The notes beneath the pieces were generated by a model. The model did not search any database. It had not been told where the DNA came from and saw only the letters and a list, made by a program, of their open reading frames with translations. The translations under genes were made by a program, and so were the position numbers. Below, piece after piece: positions 1 to 12,429 of a stretch of DNA of 64,000 nucleotides; position 1 is the stretch's first letter; each line of letters begins with the position of its first letter. Source of the DNA: Epichloe hybrida (taxonomy: Eukaryota; Ascomycota; Sordariomycetes; Hypocreales; Clavicipitaceae); contig JAFEKR010000012.1 in NCBI GenBank assembly GCA_019022495.1, forward strand, positions 1,116,001 through 1,180,000. Reading direction: 5' to 3'.

Positions 1-1325
1 GGTGGCATTGAATCTTACTGCGCAATCCGGTATTCTCCCCAGCACGGCAGTGTCCCACTGCACCGACTCGTTCGAGTGTCCGGCCATGATGATGATGAAC
101 CTTGGGCAAGGCAGATCAAAGTGCTTGGAGGGGTTCTTTTCTTTTCATTTTTTCCCCCTTGATGCTTCCTCGCGTCATGTAGTTTGGTATTTTACTCTGG
201 ACGGGCTTGCCTGTTCCATCTCATGTGGCGGCCTCTGTGCGCAACGAAGAGAAATAAGACTCGACGCTTTGACTCGATAGACGCCTCCTCTCCTCATCCA
301 CTTGTCGACGCTCGAGCTTTCCATGCGAATATGGTTAAACTTGCTACCGAGTACTTGGGCGAGTGGGCATACCCCGCGACACGGACCTACTAATCTGGCA
401 TGGTTCGTTGGAGTTTTGTCGTTGCCGTGCTCATCCCATTCCCATTGGGTGGACAAAGTCGGGCTGTACACCTGAATTGGTGAAACGGCGAGCTCAAAAT
501 CGCCGATTGTCACGATGCAACCCACGTGTCGAGGGGATGTGAGGATGTGACCTTGACGATGGGCCTCGAGGTCGGCCACAACTCGGCGGGCATTGTCTCT
601 CCACGTTGCTTCCAAGCAAGATGATACCCATCTTCGTCTCTGCCCGAGATGCAAATCTCTGCGATGGGGGAGCGAGCGCACAGGCCGCCAACGTTCGTGC
701 GCGAAAAATTCCCGATTAGGTTCTGCCCCGTATTTGTGGTGCCGCCGCGGTGATTTGCGTCAAAGCTGTTGAATTTCACAGCCAATCAGGACCACTTCGG
801 CTGGATTGCCCGGTGGAGTGTACATTAGGGCTCGTACTGCCCACAATCTGTACCTATGTAACTTGTACTTTACATGCAATACAAGCAGTCACACCATACA
901 ATTCTGACAAAAGCGCCGGCCTCCACCTACATCTGAAGTCGTCGCCGCCGTCACGCCCAGGCCAGACTTGGTGCACAGCCAATGCGGCATCATGACAAGG
1001 ATACGGTTCGAGCCGAGGTCCGCACGGTAATCTCCGGCCAAACAACTTACTGCCTGTGTGCTCGGATTGCCGTCCCATTGCCCCGGATAACTCGCATCAG
1101 ATGAGACGTTTATTGTACTTTGAACATTAATATTACTTTGCCGAGCCTTGGCTTTCCCCCGCAACTCTGCGGGGTAATTTCGTAATTGGCAAGTGAGCCT
1201 CCGATCGTTAGATCATGCCGAGGCTGGACAACCGCCGTGTCTTAGAGTACAAGTACTTGAGTCAGCTCAAAGACAAATCATTCTCTCCAGCCTCATCACT
1301 CCTGTGCACCGTGTAGCCCGCCGCC
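1..1325. other. Upstream region without a recognisable intact gene
   Basis: GC-balanced DNA left of the acyl-CoA ligase gene. The longest minus-strand reading frame (175-681, 168 codons) and an overlapping one (510-785) show no domain I recognise, have no convincing start context or intron pattern, and are broken relative to each other. They could be the decayed end of a neighbouring gene lying further left. The last few hundred bases before 1326 probably hold the promoter of the ligase gene. Confidence 0.4.
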
Positions 1326-3401
1326 ATGATCTACAACAGTGGAAATGTCGCGCAGTTGCCCAATGTAGATTTGCTGACATTTCTGTTCGGTGCGTGAACC
1401 CGTCGTCTCCGGAACTTTTGGAACTCGCGCCCCCCCCCTGCTCGCAGCTCCTTCTGGGAAAACTTGTTTCTGACAACAGCAAGCAATGATAACTCGGTAC
1501 TCCGTACAGACAGCCCAGAATCTCGCGCGGCCGAGGATTCCGCTGTCCACGCAGAAGCGCACGATCCGAGCCACGTCATCACGAAGGGGAGAGCGCGCGC
1601 CTTGACGCGGCAGTTTGCGCATTTCCTCCGCCACAGCTACGGCATCGGCAGCTCGGGGCCAGACAGGGACATTGTCGTGTGCGTGTCCAGCGGCCAGTGT
1701 GCGCTCCCATGTCTTTTCTGGGGCGTCATTGCCGCCGAGGGCATCTACTCGGCGGCGTCGTCTGCCGGCACCCCGGCGGACATCGCGAGGCAGATCCGGG
1801 ACGGGCCGGGGGAGCTGCTCGTCTGCACCGAGGATCTCGCCCCTCTCGGGGCGGCCGCAGCCGAGGCCGCCGGCATCTCGAAAAGAAATCTTCTCCTCCT
1901 GAAGTCGTACCCGCGCGTGGAGCTCCGCAGCGCGGACGGTGCCCTCGCGTGCGACTTCCGACATGAGCTCGAGTGGCCGAGGTTGACGGATCCAAACGAG
2001 CTTGAGAATCGCGCTGTTTGCATCCTCTACTCCTCCGGGACCACTGGCCTGCCAAAAGGTAACATTGTAACTCCGCAACTCTGTATATATTACGGCCCTC
2101 CCTGCAGAGAGAGAGAGAGAGAGAGAGAGAAAGCTGCGAGAGCTGACTGGAAAGCAAAAGGAGTCCGAATATCTCACACGAACATGGTTGCCGAAGCCGT
2201 ACTACCTTCCCACCAGTCCCGCCCCGTGTTCGACAGATGGGAAAAGGAAGGCAGACCATTCGGCCGGCGAACGCTCGGCCATCTCCCGACGGCTCACATC
2301 GCCGGTGCCCAGGGCTACTTCGTCACGCCCCTGTACGAAGGCACATGCGTCTACTGGATGCCCAAGTTCAACTTTGACGACTTCATCGAGTACTGCCGGC
2401 GCCTCGAGATCTCGCACCTCTTCAGCGTGCCGCCGATATTCATGGCCATCGCGAAGCACCCCGCGGTGAGAGACCAGCTCAGGCACATCCGGTTCGCCGT
2501 CGCGGGCGCCGCGCCATTGAGCGCCGACACGCAGGACGCCGCCGAGAAGAAGCTGCCGGACGGCGCGTACATCTCGCAGATCTGGGGGCTGAGCGAGACA
2601 ACCGGGACAGTCACGAGTACGCCGCCCGATGTGAAGCTCGCCAGTGGGTCGCTCGGGTTCTTGCTGCCGAACGTGACCATGCGGTGAGCAAAATTCCGCC
2701 TTGTTTTCGAAAAACCCCTACTCTACAGTACCCTGTGTGTGTGTTTTTTTTTTTTTTTTTTTTTTTTAAACACACACAATTCTGACGGGACAGACTCGTC
2801 GGTGAGGACGGAAACGACGTCAAGCCCGGAGAAGCTGGCGAATCATGGATCAAGGGCCCCGTCGTAACGAAAGGCTACCACAACAATCCGGAGGCCACCA
2901 GATGCTCCTTCACGGCCGACGGATGGTTCAAAACAGGAGACGTGCTGCGCGTTGAAAACGACCAGCTGTTCATCGTTGACAGGAAAAAGGTATGAAATCC
3001 TCTCCGAGACAAAAAAAAAAAAAAAACTTGGAATTTTCTGCATATGCTAACCACACCGAGGGAATCAGGAGCTGATCAAGTACAAAGGCCTGCAGGTCGC
3101 GCCCGCCGAGCTCGAGGGCATCCTCATCGCGCATCCCCATGTCGCGGACGCGGCTGTCGTCGGGATACCCCGGGACGGGAACGAGCTGCCGCGGGCGTAC
3201 GTCGTGCTGGCCCCCGACGCAATCGGCAGGGTCTCCGAGGAGGATCTGAAAGACCATGTGAGGAAGCGGGTCTCCGGCTATAAGCAGCTAAGGGGGGGCG
3301 TTGTCTTTGTGAATGTCGTTCCGCGAAGCCCTTCTGGGAAAATCCTGAGAAGGCAGCTTAGGGATCTGCACAGCAGGGAAGGGGAGCAGTCCAAGTTGTG
3401 A
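1326..3401 (+). CDS. 4-coumarate:CoA ligase-like acyl-CoA synthetase, peroxisomal
   Basis: ANL-superfamily acyl-CoA synthetase that activates an aryl or fatty carboxylic acid to an acyl-AMP and then a CoA thioester. Five exons are inferred: 1326-1389, 1510-2058, 2161-2683, 2794-2989 and 3069-3401. They give 554 residues, close to the usual ~550. The start is chosen because its short first exon reads into the family's N-terminal motif [11 protein letters not shown] across the first splice. Visible motifs are the P-loop [12 protein letters not shown] (about 193-205, split by intron 2), GWFKTGD and VDRKKELIKYKG (about 430-451), and the C-terminal PSGKILRR with the catalytic lysine near 535. The last three residues are SKL, a type-1 peroxisomal targeting signal. 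Intron 2 is 102 bp, in frame and carries a (GA)n run; introns 3 and 4 carry long T and A runs. The substrate cannot be told from sequence. Confidence 0.9.
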
Positions 3402-4495
3402 CAAGTTTTGCCGGCAAGAGTACTTGGTTAATATATGTTCCCATGCCCCCGTAATACTGTCTCAAGGCAATACAAGGGATAATTCACGCACAAATTAGTG
3501 GACAGTTGGCTGCGCCTCTTTTTTCATGCAATAAGTACGTGTCCCCATCGATGCAGTAGCCCAAACCTCACATTTGGAACGATGGAAAGAATGGAAGAAA
3601 GAGATGTGACATGGTGCGTAGACGTGGCTGAGTACGTAAACGCCCAGCAACGGATTTTTGAACGCGCAGCAGCAACTACGCCTAAAACAGATAAGGTACT
3701 CCACACACGTTTTTATATAGAAAGGTACCTCTCTAATTTTGCGCACACTTAATCTGTAGAAACGCGCACTATGTCTTTAGAGCTAGTAAGGCTACACTTT
3801 TATACTAACTAGGATATTAACTAATTAGAAAAATTATTACTTTAGGTTACTGCCTTATGTCACGGCTTGCACCGAAAGGTTATAAAACGAAGTGATAGCT
3901 AAGACTATTGCAGTTACTACTAGATAGATACTAGCTAGGGGTAAGTGCGTGAAGGTTTTAATCTCTAACCTAGCACTAATAATATACATAGTCTTTAATA
4001 AATACCTTACTTTATAAGTATATAGCTATCTTATAGCTAGCTAGCCTCTTTGTTATTTATATAGCTTAAAGGTTCTTTAAAGACTTGCTTTAATAAACAT
4101 CCTATCTCTAACCTCTGCGCTCCTAATACCTTATGCTAGTAAAAAAAAATAGGTTAGTACGAAATTCTAGCCTTAGGGTGCGATCCAAGTTAGCGCAGTC
4201 GTTTAAAAGCTAGCGCACTTAAGACTCCCGTAAGTATAAATTAGCTATAGATATAGGTAAAGAGCTTACTTTATACTATTTATAGTACCTTTCCTTATTA
4301 ATATATAAGGGGGTAAAGAGATTTTATATTACCCTAGCCTCTCTTATTTATTAATAAAGGCTTTCCCTTATAAAGAAGTTAATTATTATTAGAGAATTTC
4401 TTATATCTTTATACTTTTCTTTTTAAAATGCCCTTATCTCTAGCTTAAAGCGCTTTATAGCTTAGTTAATTCACTACCTCTTAGTATAGTATTCC
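3402..4495. other. 3' flank passing into AT-rich RIP-damaged DNA
   Basis: GC-balanced until about 3750, probably the 3' UTR and terminator of the ligase gene. It then turns abruptly AT-rich with TpA excess and many stop codons in every frame. 3760-4495 resembles worn transposon DNA, but I could not assign it to a named element. No gene is supported. Confidence 0.5.
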
Positions 4496-4587
4496 TGTGG
4501 CTTCCTCCGGACTCTCGGACGATAGTTAGTCTGGCCGTGGCTAAAGTATAGGTCCACTAAAGGGATGCACACAATGTGATTAGCTGC

Positions 4588-6534
4588 ATTATAGGCAGAG
4601 TATTGTTTGTAGTGTAGTTAGTGTAGTTTTTAGGAAAAATTTGTATTTATAGTGTAGTTTTTTTTTTCTTATAGTTAATATATTATAGGTTTTTTTTTTT
4701 TATAGTGTAATATAGTATAGTTTTTTTTTACTTATAGTGTAGTGTAATTAGTATAGTTACTAACTACACTAACTACAAAAACTATAAATATAGTGTTAGT
4801 AAAAAAAAAGTGGGCCTTTTTATTATATAAGGTTATTATAAGGATTAAAAGAAGGCTAGTTATATAGAAGCTTTTATTATTACCTATTTTACCTAATTAG
4901 TTATATAATTTATAAAATTTACCTTTTTTAAGGATTTTACTATAACTAGGGTAATTTATAATATTATAACTTTTTAATAATACTATTATACCTAATACTT
5001 TATTTTACTAATATAACTTAAAGAAAAACCTTCTTATTATTTTATTTACTATTACTATTAATTATTTTATATTTTAAAATGTTATTATTATTATTTTAAA
5101 TAAAAAATACCCTAAACTAATAGAATAAAATTAATTAAGAAATCTAGATAAATTACTAGAAGTTAATAAAATATATACTTAGTACTTAAATCTTATTCTT
5201 AATATAATAAGAACTTAAAAAAAGCTTAAACTATTTATTTAAGATTTAAACTAATTAAATATTACTTTTAGCTTTATAATTCTAAAGCCTTAAGAAGTTA
5301 TATATAGTAACTTTATATATCTTATTACTATAATATATAAATAAAGAATATAATAAACTAATATTTATAATCTATTAATAAAGAATTAATAGTATTATTT
5401 TAATTACCCTATATAGCTTAATTAAGCTATAAAAAATAAGTTTAACTTATTTTTTAAAATAAAACTAAGACTTACTTTTATATAATATACTATACTTATT
5501 ATAAGAGCTTTAATAACTTTAATAACCTTAATTACTATTATTACTATTAATACTATTATTACTACTATTATTACTTAATTACTATTATTACTATTATTTT
5601 ACTTTTATTATTATTTTAAAAAATATAAAAGAGAAAACATTTTTATAATATTAATATTTTTAAAAACCTTAAAATACTAAGTTATTAAAAACTATAGCTT
5701 TTACTATAGTAATTTACTTATAATTACTAGTATTTATATTTAAGTTATTTATTTATTATTTATTTTTTATTAAACTTTAACACTAATAATATTATAAGTA
5801 ATCTTAGTAATCTTAGTAATCTTAGTAATCTTAGTAATCTTAGTAATCTTAGTAATCTTAGTAATCTTAGTAATCTTAGTAATCTTAGTAATCTTAGTAA
5901 TCTTAGTAATACTAGTAATATTAGTAATATTAGTATTATAAGCTATTATAAGCTATAATAAGCTATAATACATTACTTATATTAAGTTTACTAGTAGTTC
6001 TTTTTATAGTTTTTTTTAAGATAAGTAATAATAATAATTTATAAAAAGATAAAATAATTTATAGAAATAGTAAATAATATAATAAGAAGGTTTTTCTTTA
6101 AGTTATATTAGGGAAATAAAGTATTAAGTTAAATAGTATTATTAAAAAAGTATAATATTATATATAACCTTACTTAGTTATAATAAAATTATAAAAATAA
6201 TATAATATTATAAATTCTATAACTAATTTAATAAAATAGGTAATAATAAAAGCTTTTATATAACTAGCTTTCTTTTAACCTTATAAATACTAATAACTAA
6301 TAAAAAGTCTAATACTATATTTATAGTATTTGTAGTTAGTGTAGTTTAGGAAAAAAAATTTGTAGTGTAATGTATTATAGTTTTTTTTTTGTAGTTAGTG
6401 TAATATAGTTTTTTTTTTCCTTATAGTTAGTATAGTTTATAGTGTAGTGTAGTTTGTAGTGTAGTTACTACACTACACTACACTACAAATACTACACTAC
6501 ACTACACGTTTTAGTGTAATACTCTGATTATAGG
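4588..6534. mobile_element. hAT-like non-autonomous DNA transposon, copy 1
   Basis: The element spans 4596-6526 (1,931 bp). It begins CAGAGTATTG and ends AATACTCTG, forming a short terminal inverted repeat, and is flanked by an exact 8-bp duplication ATTATAGG (4588-4595 and 6527-6534). The 8-bp duplication and a CAGAG end are hallmarks of the hAT superfamily. Subterminal regions on both sides are packed with GTAGTGTAG / CTACACTAC motifs, as expected of transposase-binding repeats. No open transposase frame is seen in the AT-rich interior, so it is non-autonomous or RIP-destroyed. It sits inside the LTR of A1 and so is younger than A1. Confidence 0.9.
5797..5910. repeat. 9-bp tandem repeat AGTAATCTT, 12 units
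   Basis: Twelve consecutive AGTAATCTT units inside hAT copy 1. The inverted hAT copy at 43197-45005 has only about three, so the array has changed length since the two copies diverged. Confidence 0.9.
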
Positions 6535-7470
6535 TAACCTTACATTACTTATAATAGCCTTACACTATTACCTTACTTTTCTCTCTTCTTACTTACTTTC
6601 TCTCCTAGCTAGATTTCTCTTTTTCTCTCTTTTCTTAGCTATTATTATTAACTTTATTACTATTATTAAATTTAACTCTTTTATACTAGTATAATATTCC
6701 TTAGTATAACTAATACTAATTAGTAATTAACTATAACTATACATAAGCTAGGTATTATAAGAAAAGACATTTCTATAGATAATATAGCCTCTTACCTCTT
6801 AAGCTAAGATTATATAAGCTATTTAGGTAAAGAGATATAACTATAAAGTATGCTAAAGGAAAATAAACTAGAATTCTAGTTATAAGCTTATTAGACTTCT
6901 AAGGGATTAATTTATTAACTCTTAGGCCTTTAGGATATTTAGTTAATTATTAATCTTATTATCTATTATAAGAAAACTAAATAAATAACTAAATCTATTG
7001 CTATAAGGCATTTTATTTAAACCTAATATTAAAAATAACCCTTAGCTAAGCTAGCTAACCTATATAACCTCTCTTTACACCCTCTTTATAGCCTTTCTTC
7101 TCTTTTCTTTATAGCTTTTTATACCTTAGTACTCTATATGTATTATATATAGTTAAGTTATTTCTGTGTCTATGCTATCTTTACGGCCTATTTTTCCCTC
7201 TTTTACCCTTTTTCTATTATTTTTATTATTTCCCTTTGTTTATTCTATTTATCCTATTAATCCTATTAATCCTATTCTGTTTATCCTAATTATTTTGCCT
7301 TGTTTATCCTATTTATTTTGTTTATCCTATTTATCCTATTTTTTCTATTTTACTTATTTTCTAACTTTACCTAGTTTATCCCGCTTAATATACATAGAAA
7401 TTACGCTATTATTAAATTACTATTTAGTTTATTCTAATTATTTAGGAAGACTAAACTCTTCTTAAGAAAG

Positions 7471-10400
7471 TGTTAGAACGAGCATAATATTAACAGGTCA
7501 TAGGCGCCTCTAATTAGCTAGGCGCGTTGCATCGCAAACCCACATGTCTAGGTTAACCACGCTGCGGTTAGAATTAGCATATATAGCCTCTTTACATATA
7601 ATTTAATTAAGGCCTCTTTTCCTATTATAAATAACATACCCTATATGCTTTTATTTAATCTTTTATTTTACTTCTTTTAGTAAACTAAAATATATAATAA
7701 TTATATATAATTTAGTTTACCCTTAAAAACCCTATATATAAGTTAATAGTATTCTAATAAATACTAATACTAATTAGTAATTATCTCTATAAATACTATA
7801 AATTAGTAAGGTTTTATAAAAGAAATATTAGTATTATAAACTTACCTTATAAAATAGGAAGGCTACTATATAATACTAGTATACTAAGGAAAAAGTAAAT
7901 TCTAGCTTTTCTTTTACTATTATATAACTATAACTAGCTTAGTACTAAATTTAAACTTATTAAATAATTAAAGCCTAGTTAGTAAATAGTTTAAACCTAT
8001 CTTTATTTATTTAATTAGTGTGTCTATTATATAAATAAACCCTTAGAAGTATATTTATTAAATAATTAAGGCTTAGTTAATAACTAGTATAAACCTATCT
8101 TTATTTATTTAATTAAACTTAATAAGGAATAAAGATAATAGCTTTACTTATAATCCTTTAAACCTCTATAATTTATTTATTTCCTTTACCTCCTTATTTA
8201 TTACTAATATAATAGTAAAATATTAAGATTAACTAGAGAAATCTAGATTATAAAATATTCCTTTTAACTATAAATCTATTTCCCCCCCTAAGGATACTAT
8301 ATAAGAAGCTAATCTATAAGTTATATCTTACTTTCTTTACTATATTCCCTTTAATTTATACTAGTATATTATATAATAAGTATTAGAATATAAGGAATTA
8401 TTTAATCTTAAAGTAACTATTACTCCTAAAGAGCTTATAGCTTAGATTTTTATTAAGAAAGTAACTTATAAATATAAGAACTTATACTTATAAATTTTAT
8501 TTACTATTTTTAAAAATAACTTTAGAGAATAAAACTAAGAGATATTTAAAGTAATAAATCCTAGAGCTATAAAGATTCTTTAGGATTTTCTTTTCTTTAG
8601 TATATTTATATAGACTTATAGAGTTACTAGAGAATTATAGTCTTACTTAAAGATATTATTAACTATAATAAATTCTATAATTAAAATAAAGAAAAGATAT
8701 AGGAAGTTAGAAGGAAGTATTTTACTTTTAAGAAGTAAATTTGTGATGATCTAGGCTTTGCCTAGACCTAGCAAAATAGGTGTCAATTGCACAAGTTATA
8801 GGGACTTGTACAATGCGTATTCTTTTGTTGCCTATGGCGCAACGGAATTGGGGTCAAACCCACATGGTGGCGCAGGCACCCGCGATTAGCCCTATGGGCT
8901 AGACCATGACAAAATTAAAGATTAAGACTTTTATAAAAACTAACTAGAGTAATAGATGACTCTATAGTATCCCTAATTGTCTTAACTATTATAATCTCTT
9001 TTATTTTATTCCTAGACCTTATTATACTAATCCTTAAGTATACTAATTATAAAGTAAAGGTATAATAATAAAGGAAATTCTCCTATTATAAGCCTTTAAC
9101 TATAGGCTTAAACCCCTTTATTTCCTCTCCTATAATTTAGTATTATAATTCCCTTTTATAGTAAAAAACTATAATATTTTCTTAATAAGAATTAACTATT
9201 CTTATTCTCCCTTAAGAGATAAGTTAATCTTTATTAAAGCAATTACTTAATCTTAATAAGTTTTATAATAATAAAAGTATTAAGTATAGCACTAAGGAAT
9301 ATAATATTCTTAATATAAAGCTCTTAACTTATTAAAGAAAATATAAGATACTAGGTATTATATAAGAATAGTTAGGCTATATTTTTAAGTTTATACTAAA
9401 AGGCAAATCTCTTTAGTACTTTCTAGAGAACCTTTTAGGCTAAGAAAACCCTTAAGATTTTCTAACTTTTATTAGTAAGATTAAGTAAAAGTTTAAGATA
9501 GATAATATATATTAGAAAAACTATTTATTATAGGGAAGATTATAATTACTTATTATTATCTAGGAGAACCCTAATAAGTTAAAAATTAAGTGCTTTAAAG
9601 ACCTTATAATAAAGCTTTTAAGTCTTTAAAGAGTAAACCCTTATAAGTCCTAGTTAGAATTAGACCTTTATAGTTAGATTCTAAATGCTTGCAAAGGAAT
9701 CCTAGAATATAACGCTTATATTATTAATTCTCCTATTAATCTCTAATACTTTTATAAATAAATAAGGATATTAATTAGTAAATCTAATCTTTAATTAATT
9801 AGTAGTAATTCCCTATAGAAGCTAATACTAAGGAGCACTTTTAGACTAACTATAAATATAATAATAAGGGTAAGGAAGCCTAATATAGTTAATTTACCTT
9901 AAAAGGTAAGCCTCCTTACCTAAAAAAGTATTATATATATAAAAAAGAAGGTTATTAGTTAACTAAGCACTTTAATAAAGACTAGAATAAAGTATTTTAA
10001 TACTTTAAGAACTACTCTTATATAGATTTAATAGCTTCTTTATATAGTATATTTCTTACTTAGTATAAAGGCACTAAGGACTCTAAATTAGCTAAAGATA
10101 ATAATATTAACGAATATTTAATAGAACTTAGTTTTAGAAAAGAAAATAATAATAGTTAATTACCTATAGGCTTCTTTATATATAAGACTATTTATAATAG
10201 CTATATAACTACTAAGATTCTTACTAAAAAAGTAATAACTTATACTTTAGCTAAGAAGGATTTATTTAATCTTTAGGAACTAGATAAGGCACTAAGTATA
10301 TTTACACTTAAGGGATAATATTTATCTAAAACCTTTAAAGGTATTATAGCTAATATAAGTACTATAGGATATTTATTAGTAAGCTACCCTTAGTTTTTAG

Positions 10401-11229
10401 CTTTATAAAGGGTAATACTAATTATTATACTTAATAAGTTAAATACTAGAAAGGTAAAGATTAAATTTAGCCTTAGAGAACTAATTATAGTACTTAGATT
10501 AATTAAAGTACTAACTCTTTTTAGAATTATTCTCTTTTAGGTAATCCCTACAAATACTCCTTTTCTCTTATACCTTAATAATATAGCTTACCTAAAGATT
10601 AATTTTTATATATTAAAGAATATTTTATAGTAAGGGAATATTAAGGTCCTTATTATATATGAATAAGGGTATATATAAATACTTCTTAATAAAGAAAAAA
10701 GTATTACTTAAAGTTATCTTATAAAAGTTAAGCTTTATTAATTATATTAATACTTTAAATACTCTTTAGTTAAATATCTTTATAATTTACTTCATAAATA
10801 AGGGTATAAGGTTAAGTTTAAAGCTATTAAGAAGTTAACTAAGGTTTACTAGTAATATTAATTAAATATAAATAGCCTATATTAATTTAAATTTACCCTT
10901 TAAGATAAATATACTTATAATTATAAAATTATTATAAATATCTTATATATTAATAGTAACTACCCTATTTTATAAGTTATAAATATAGCTATATTCTTTA
11001 ATATAGCTAGATTTATTAAGGATATCTCTATAAAGACTATATAGGAAGCACTTTATCTTTACTAGATTAATATTTATCTAGGCCTCTTAGATATAATTAT
11101 TATAAATACTACAATAACCTTTAGAAATAAGGAGTTTAAGTAACTTATATTATTAATAGTAATTAAGATTAAGGATATACTTATTAAGGCTTACTATAGT
11201 ATTAGTAAAGTTAAGCAATATTATAAGCT
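7471..11229 (+). mobile_element. Copia-type element D, 5' part (gag, protease, integrase)
   Basis: Starts with an LTR-like TGTTAGAACG at 7471, immediately after A1 leader sequence. Read on the plus strand with RIP stops ignored, it holds a gag-like region, a protease-like segment near 10330-10380, and an integrase core near 10870-11225. The integrase has the YLGPLD and nearby AYYSISKVK motifs of fungal Ty1/copia polyproteins. It is cut at 11230, inside the integrase, by the LTR of element E. No reading frame is intact. The 3' half was not found. Confidence 0.75.
8737..8916. mobile_element. 170-bp TG...CA insertion (solo LTR or tRNA-related SINE)
   Basis: A GC-richer block, 8742-8911, starts TGTGATGATC and ends GACCATGACA, so its ends are near-inverted repeats. 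It is flanked by a 5-bp duplication AAATT (8737-8741 and 8912-8916). TG...CA ends with a 5-bp duplication favour a solo LTR or a tiny LTR element. The minus strand also has an A-box-like TAGCCCATAGGG (about 8890-8901) and a B-box-like GGGTTTGACCCC (8850-8861), which would suit a tRNA-related SINE. It interrupts element D and is much less RIP-damaged than its host. Confidence 0.7.
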
Positions 11230-11380
11230 TGTTATGGACTCGAGCTATAAGCTCGGGTTAAGTTAGGCTCCGGAAAGTTCGCGGAAAGTCTCCGAAAAGT
11301 ACATAAACTATATGCAGTAGGGTTAAGGCTATACGCAGACTATATATAGGCTATATATAAGCCACTATAAATCTAAGTAT
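11230..11380 (+). mobile_element. LTR fragment E
   Basis: Starts TGTTATGGAC exactly where the integrase of element D breaks off, and is GC-richer than D. It includes the 20-base inverted repeat ACTCGAGC...GCTCGGGT. It runs into the 3' LTR of element B1 at 11381. No second end or duplication was found, so it is a truncated LTR of an unidentified element. Confidence 0.55.
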
Positions 11381-12187
11381 TGAGATGTAGGGAGCTAGTT
11401 GCCAGCTGGCAACAGCTGTACAAGTGTAGCTTCTACGGTCGGGGACCAATAGAGCCACCACGTTAAATATTTAACGCAACGCAACGGAAGGTTTCGGTAG
11501 TTATCAACTAATTAAATTTAATCTAGATAACTTTTACAATACCTTATATACTAATAGAATTGATTTTAGTGACGTTGTACAGGCAATGCAGCTGTTAGAT
11601 TAAGAGGCCTAGCTATCTAGCTAGATTAAAAAGATCTTCTTTCTCTTAAATACCCACTGACTGTATTAGTAAATCTAGACCACTAAAGAGGTCTTATAGG
11701 CCACTTTTTGTTTTCCGCAAAATTCATTTGTATGTAAAATCCAAAAAATCAACTCACCACCATACAAACTAGCAACCTATATGCACTAAATTTTAGTCTA
11801 AAAAATATTCCTACATAAAATAAAAGCCCTATCTTTTAGCTTTAATTTACTATATATAAGACTTTTGTACAACCTCTAGTTAAAGAGAAAATCGCTGTTA
11901 AAGATAGCTATAGGGTAACCTGCTTACGTCACCCTAGCTTACCTAATTACTAGTGGCAATGCAGTTATAGCTGCGCCCGTAGCTATAACGCAATTGAATA
12001 ATCCACAATTGATTTAGATTAGTTATCCACACGGTTAGTCACAGCTGTTAATAGCTGCAACGTAGCCATTAACAGCCACCTTCGCGACCGTTAATAGCTG
12101 CAGTGCAGCTGTTAGGCTTGCAATGCAAGCTAGTAATAGAAAGGTCCTTTAACTAGAAAAGGCTAAAAATAGGTCTTATTTTTAACA
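11381..12187 (-). repeat. 3' LTR of B1
   Basis: About 807 bp, matching 17706-18515 in the same orientation. It is less RIP-damaged than the 5' LTR: many of its CA and TG positions are TA in the other copy. Confidence 0.9.
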
Positions 12188-12429
12188 CCCCCTTTACAAA
12201 AGAATTACGTATAAGCTAATTAAAAGCGTACAAAGTAATATAGGGTAAACAAGAACTTTTAGATAAAAACAGATAAAAGGGAAAAACAGGAAAAGATAAA
12301 AGACCCCCTTTTGAATTCCTAGCTATTGTTAAATATAGCTCCCTTTTTAGCGTTATTTTTAGTTCCCTGTTAAAGGGATTTAGTTGTTGGTTTTTTAGTG
12401 ATTATCAAGCCCTAAGAGCCTAATAAAAG

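Larger units (their letters stand above)
4496..7470 (+). mobile_element. Copia-type element A1: 5' LTR plus leader, truncated
   Basis: The LTR starts TGTGGCTTCC at 4496 and ends ACTAATA at 6715. Apart from an inserted hAT-like element (4596-6526, plus its 8-bp TSD) it is about 281 bp, close to the 289-bp LTRs of the complete copy at 20414-27333. The internal leader follows (6716-7470), including a run of TTTATCCTA-like repeats (about 7240-7350). It stops at 7470, where the LTR of element D begins. C-to-T and G-to-A differences from the complete copy are as RIP would make them. Confidence 0.85.

Noticed and set aside
1464..2687. Uninterrupted 407-codon gene model for the ligase
   Set aside because: It reads through a 102-bp in-frame intron with a GA repeat and lacks the true first exon and the C-terminal third.
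7166..7465. Hydrophobic 99-codon frame that looks like a membrane protein
   Set aside because: It is a translation of the TTTATCCTA-like leader repeat in element A1; equivalent frames occur at 21240-21482 in another copy.
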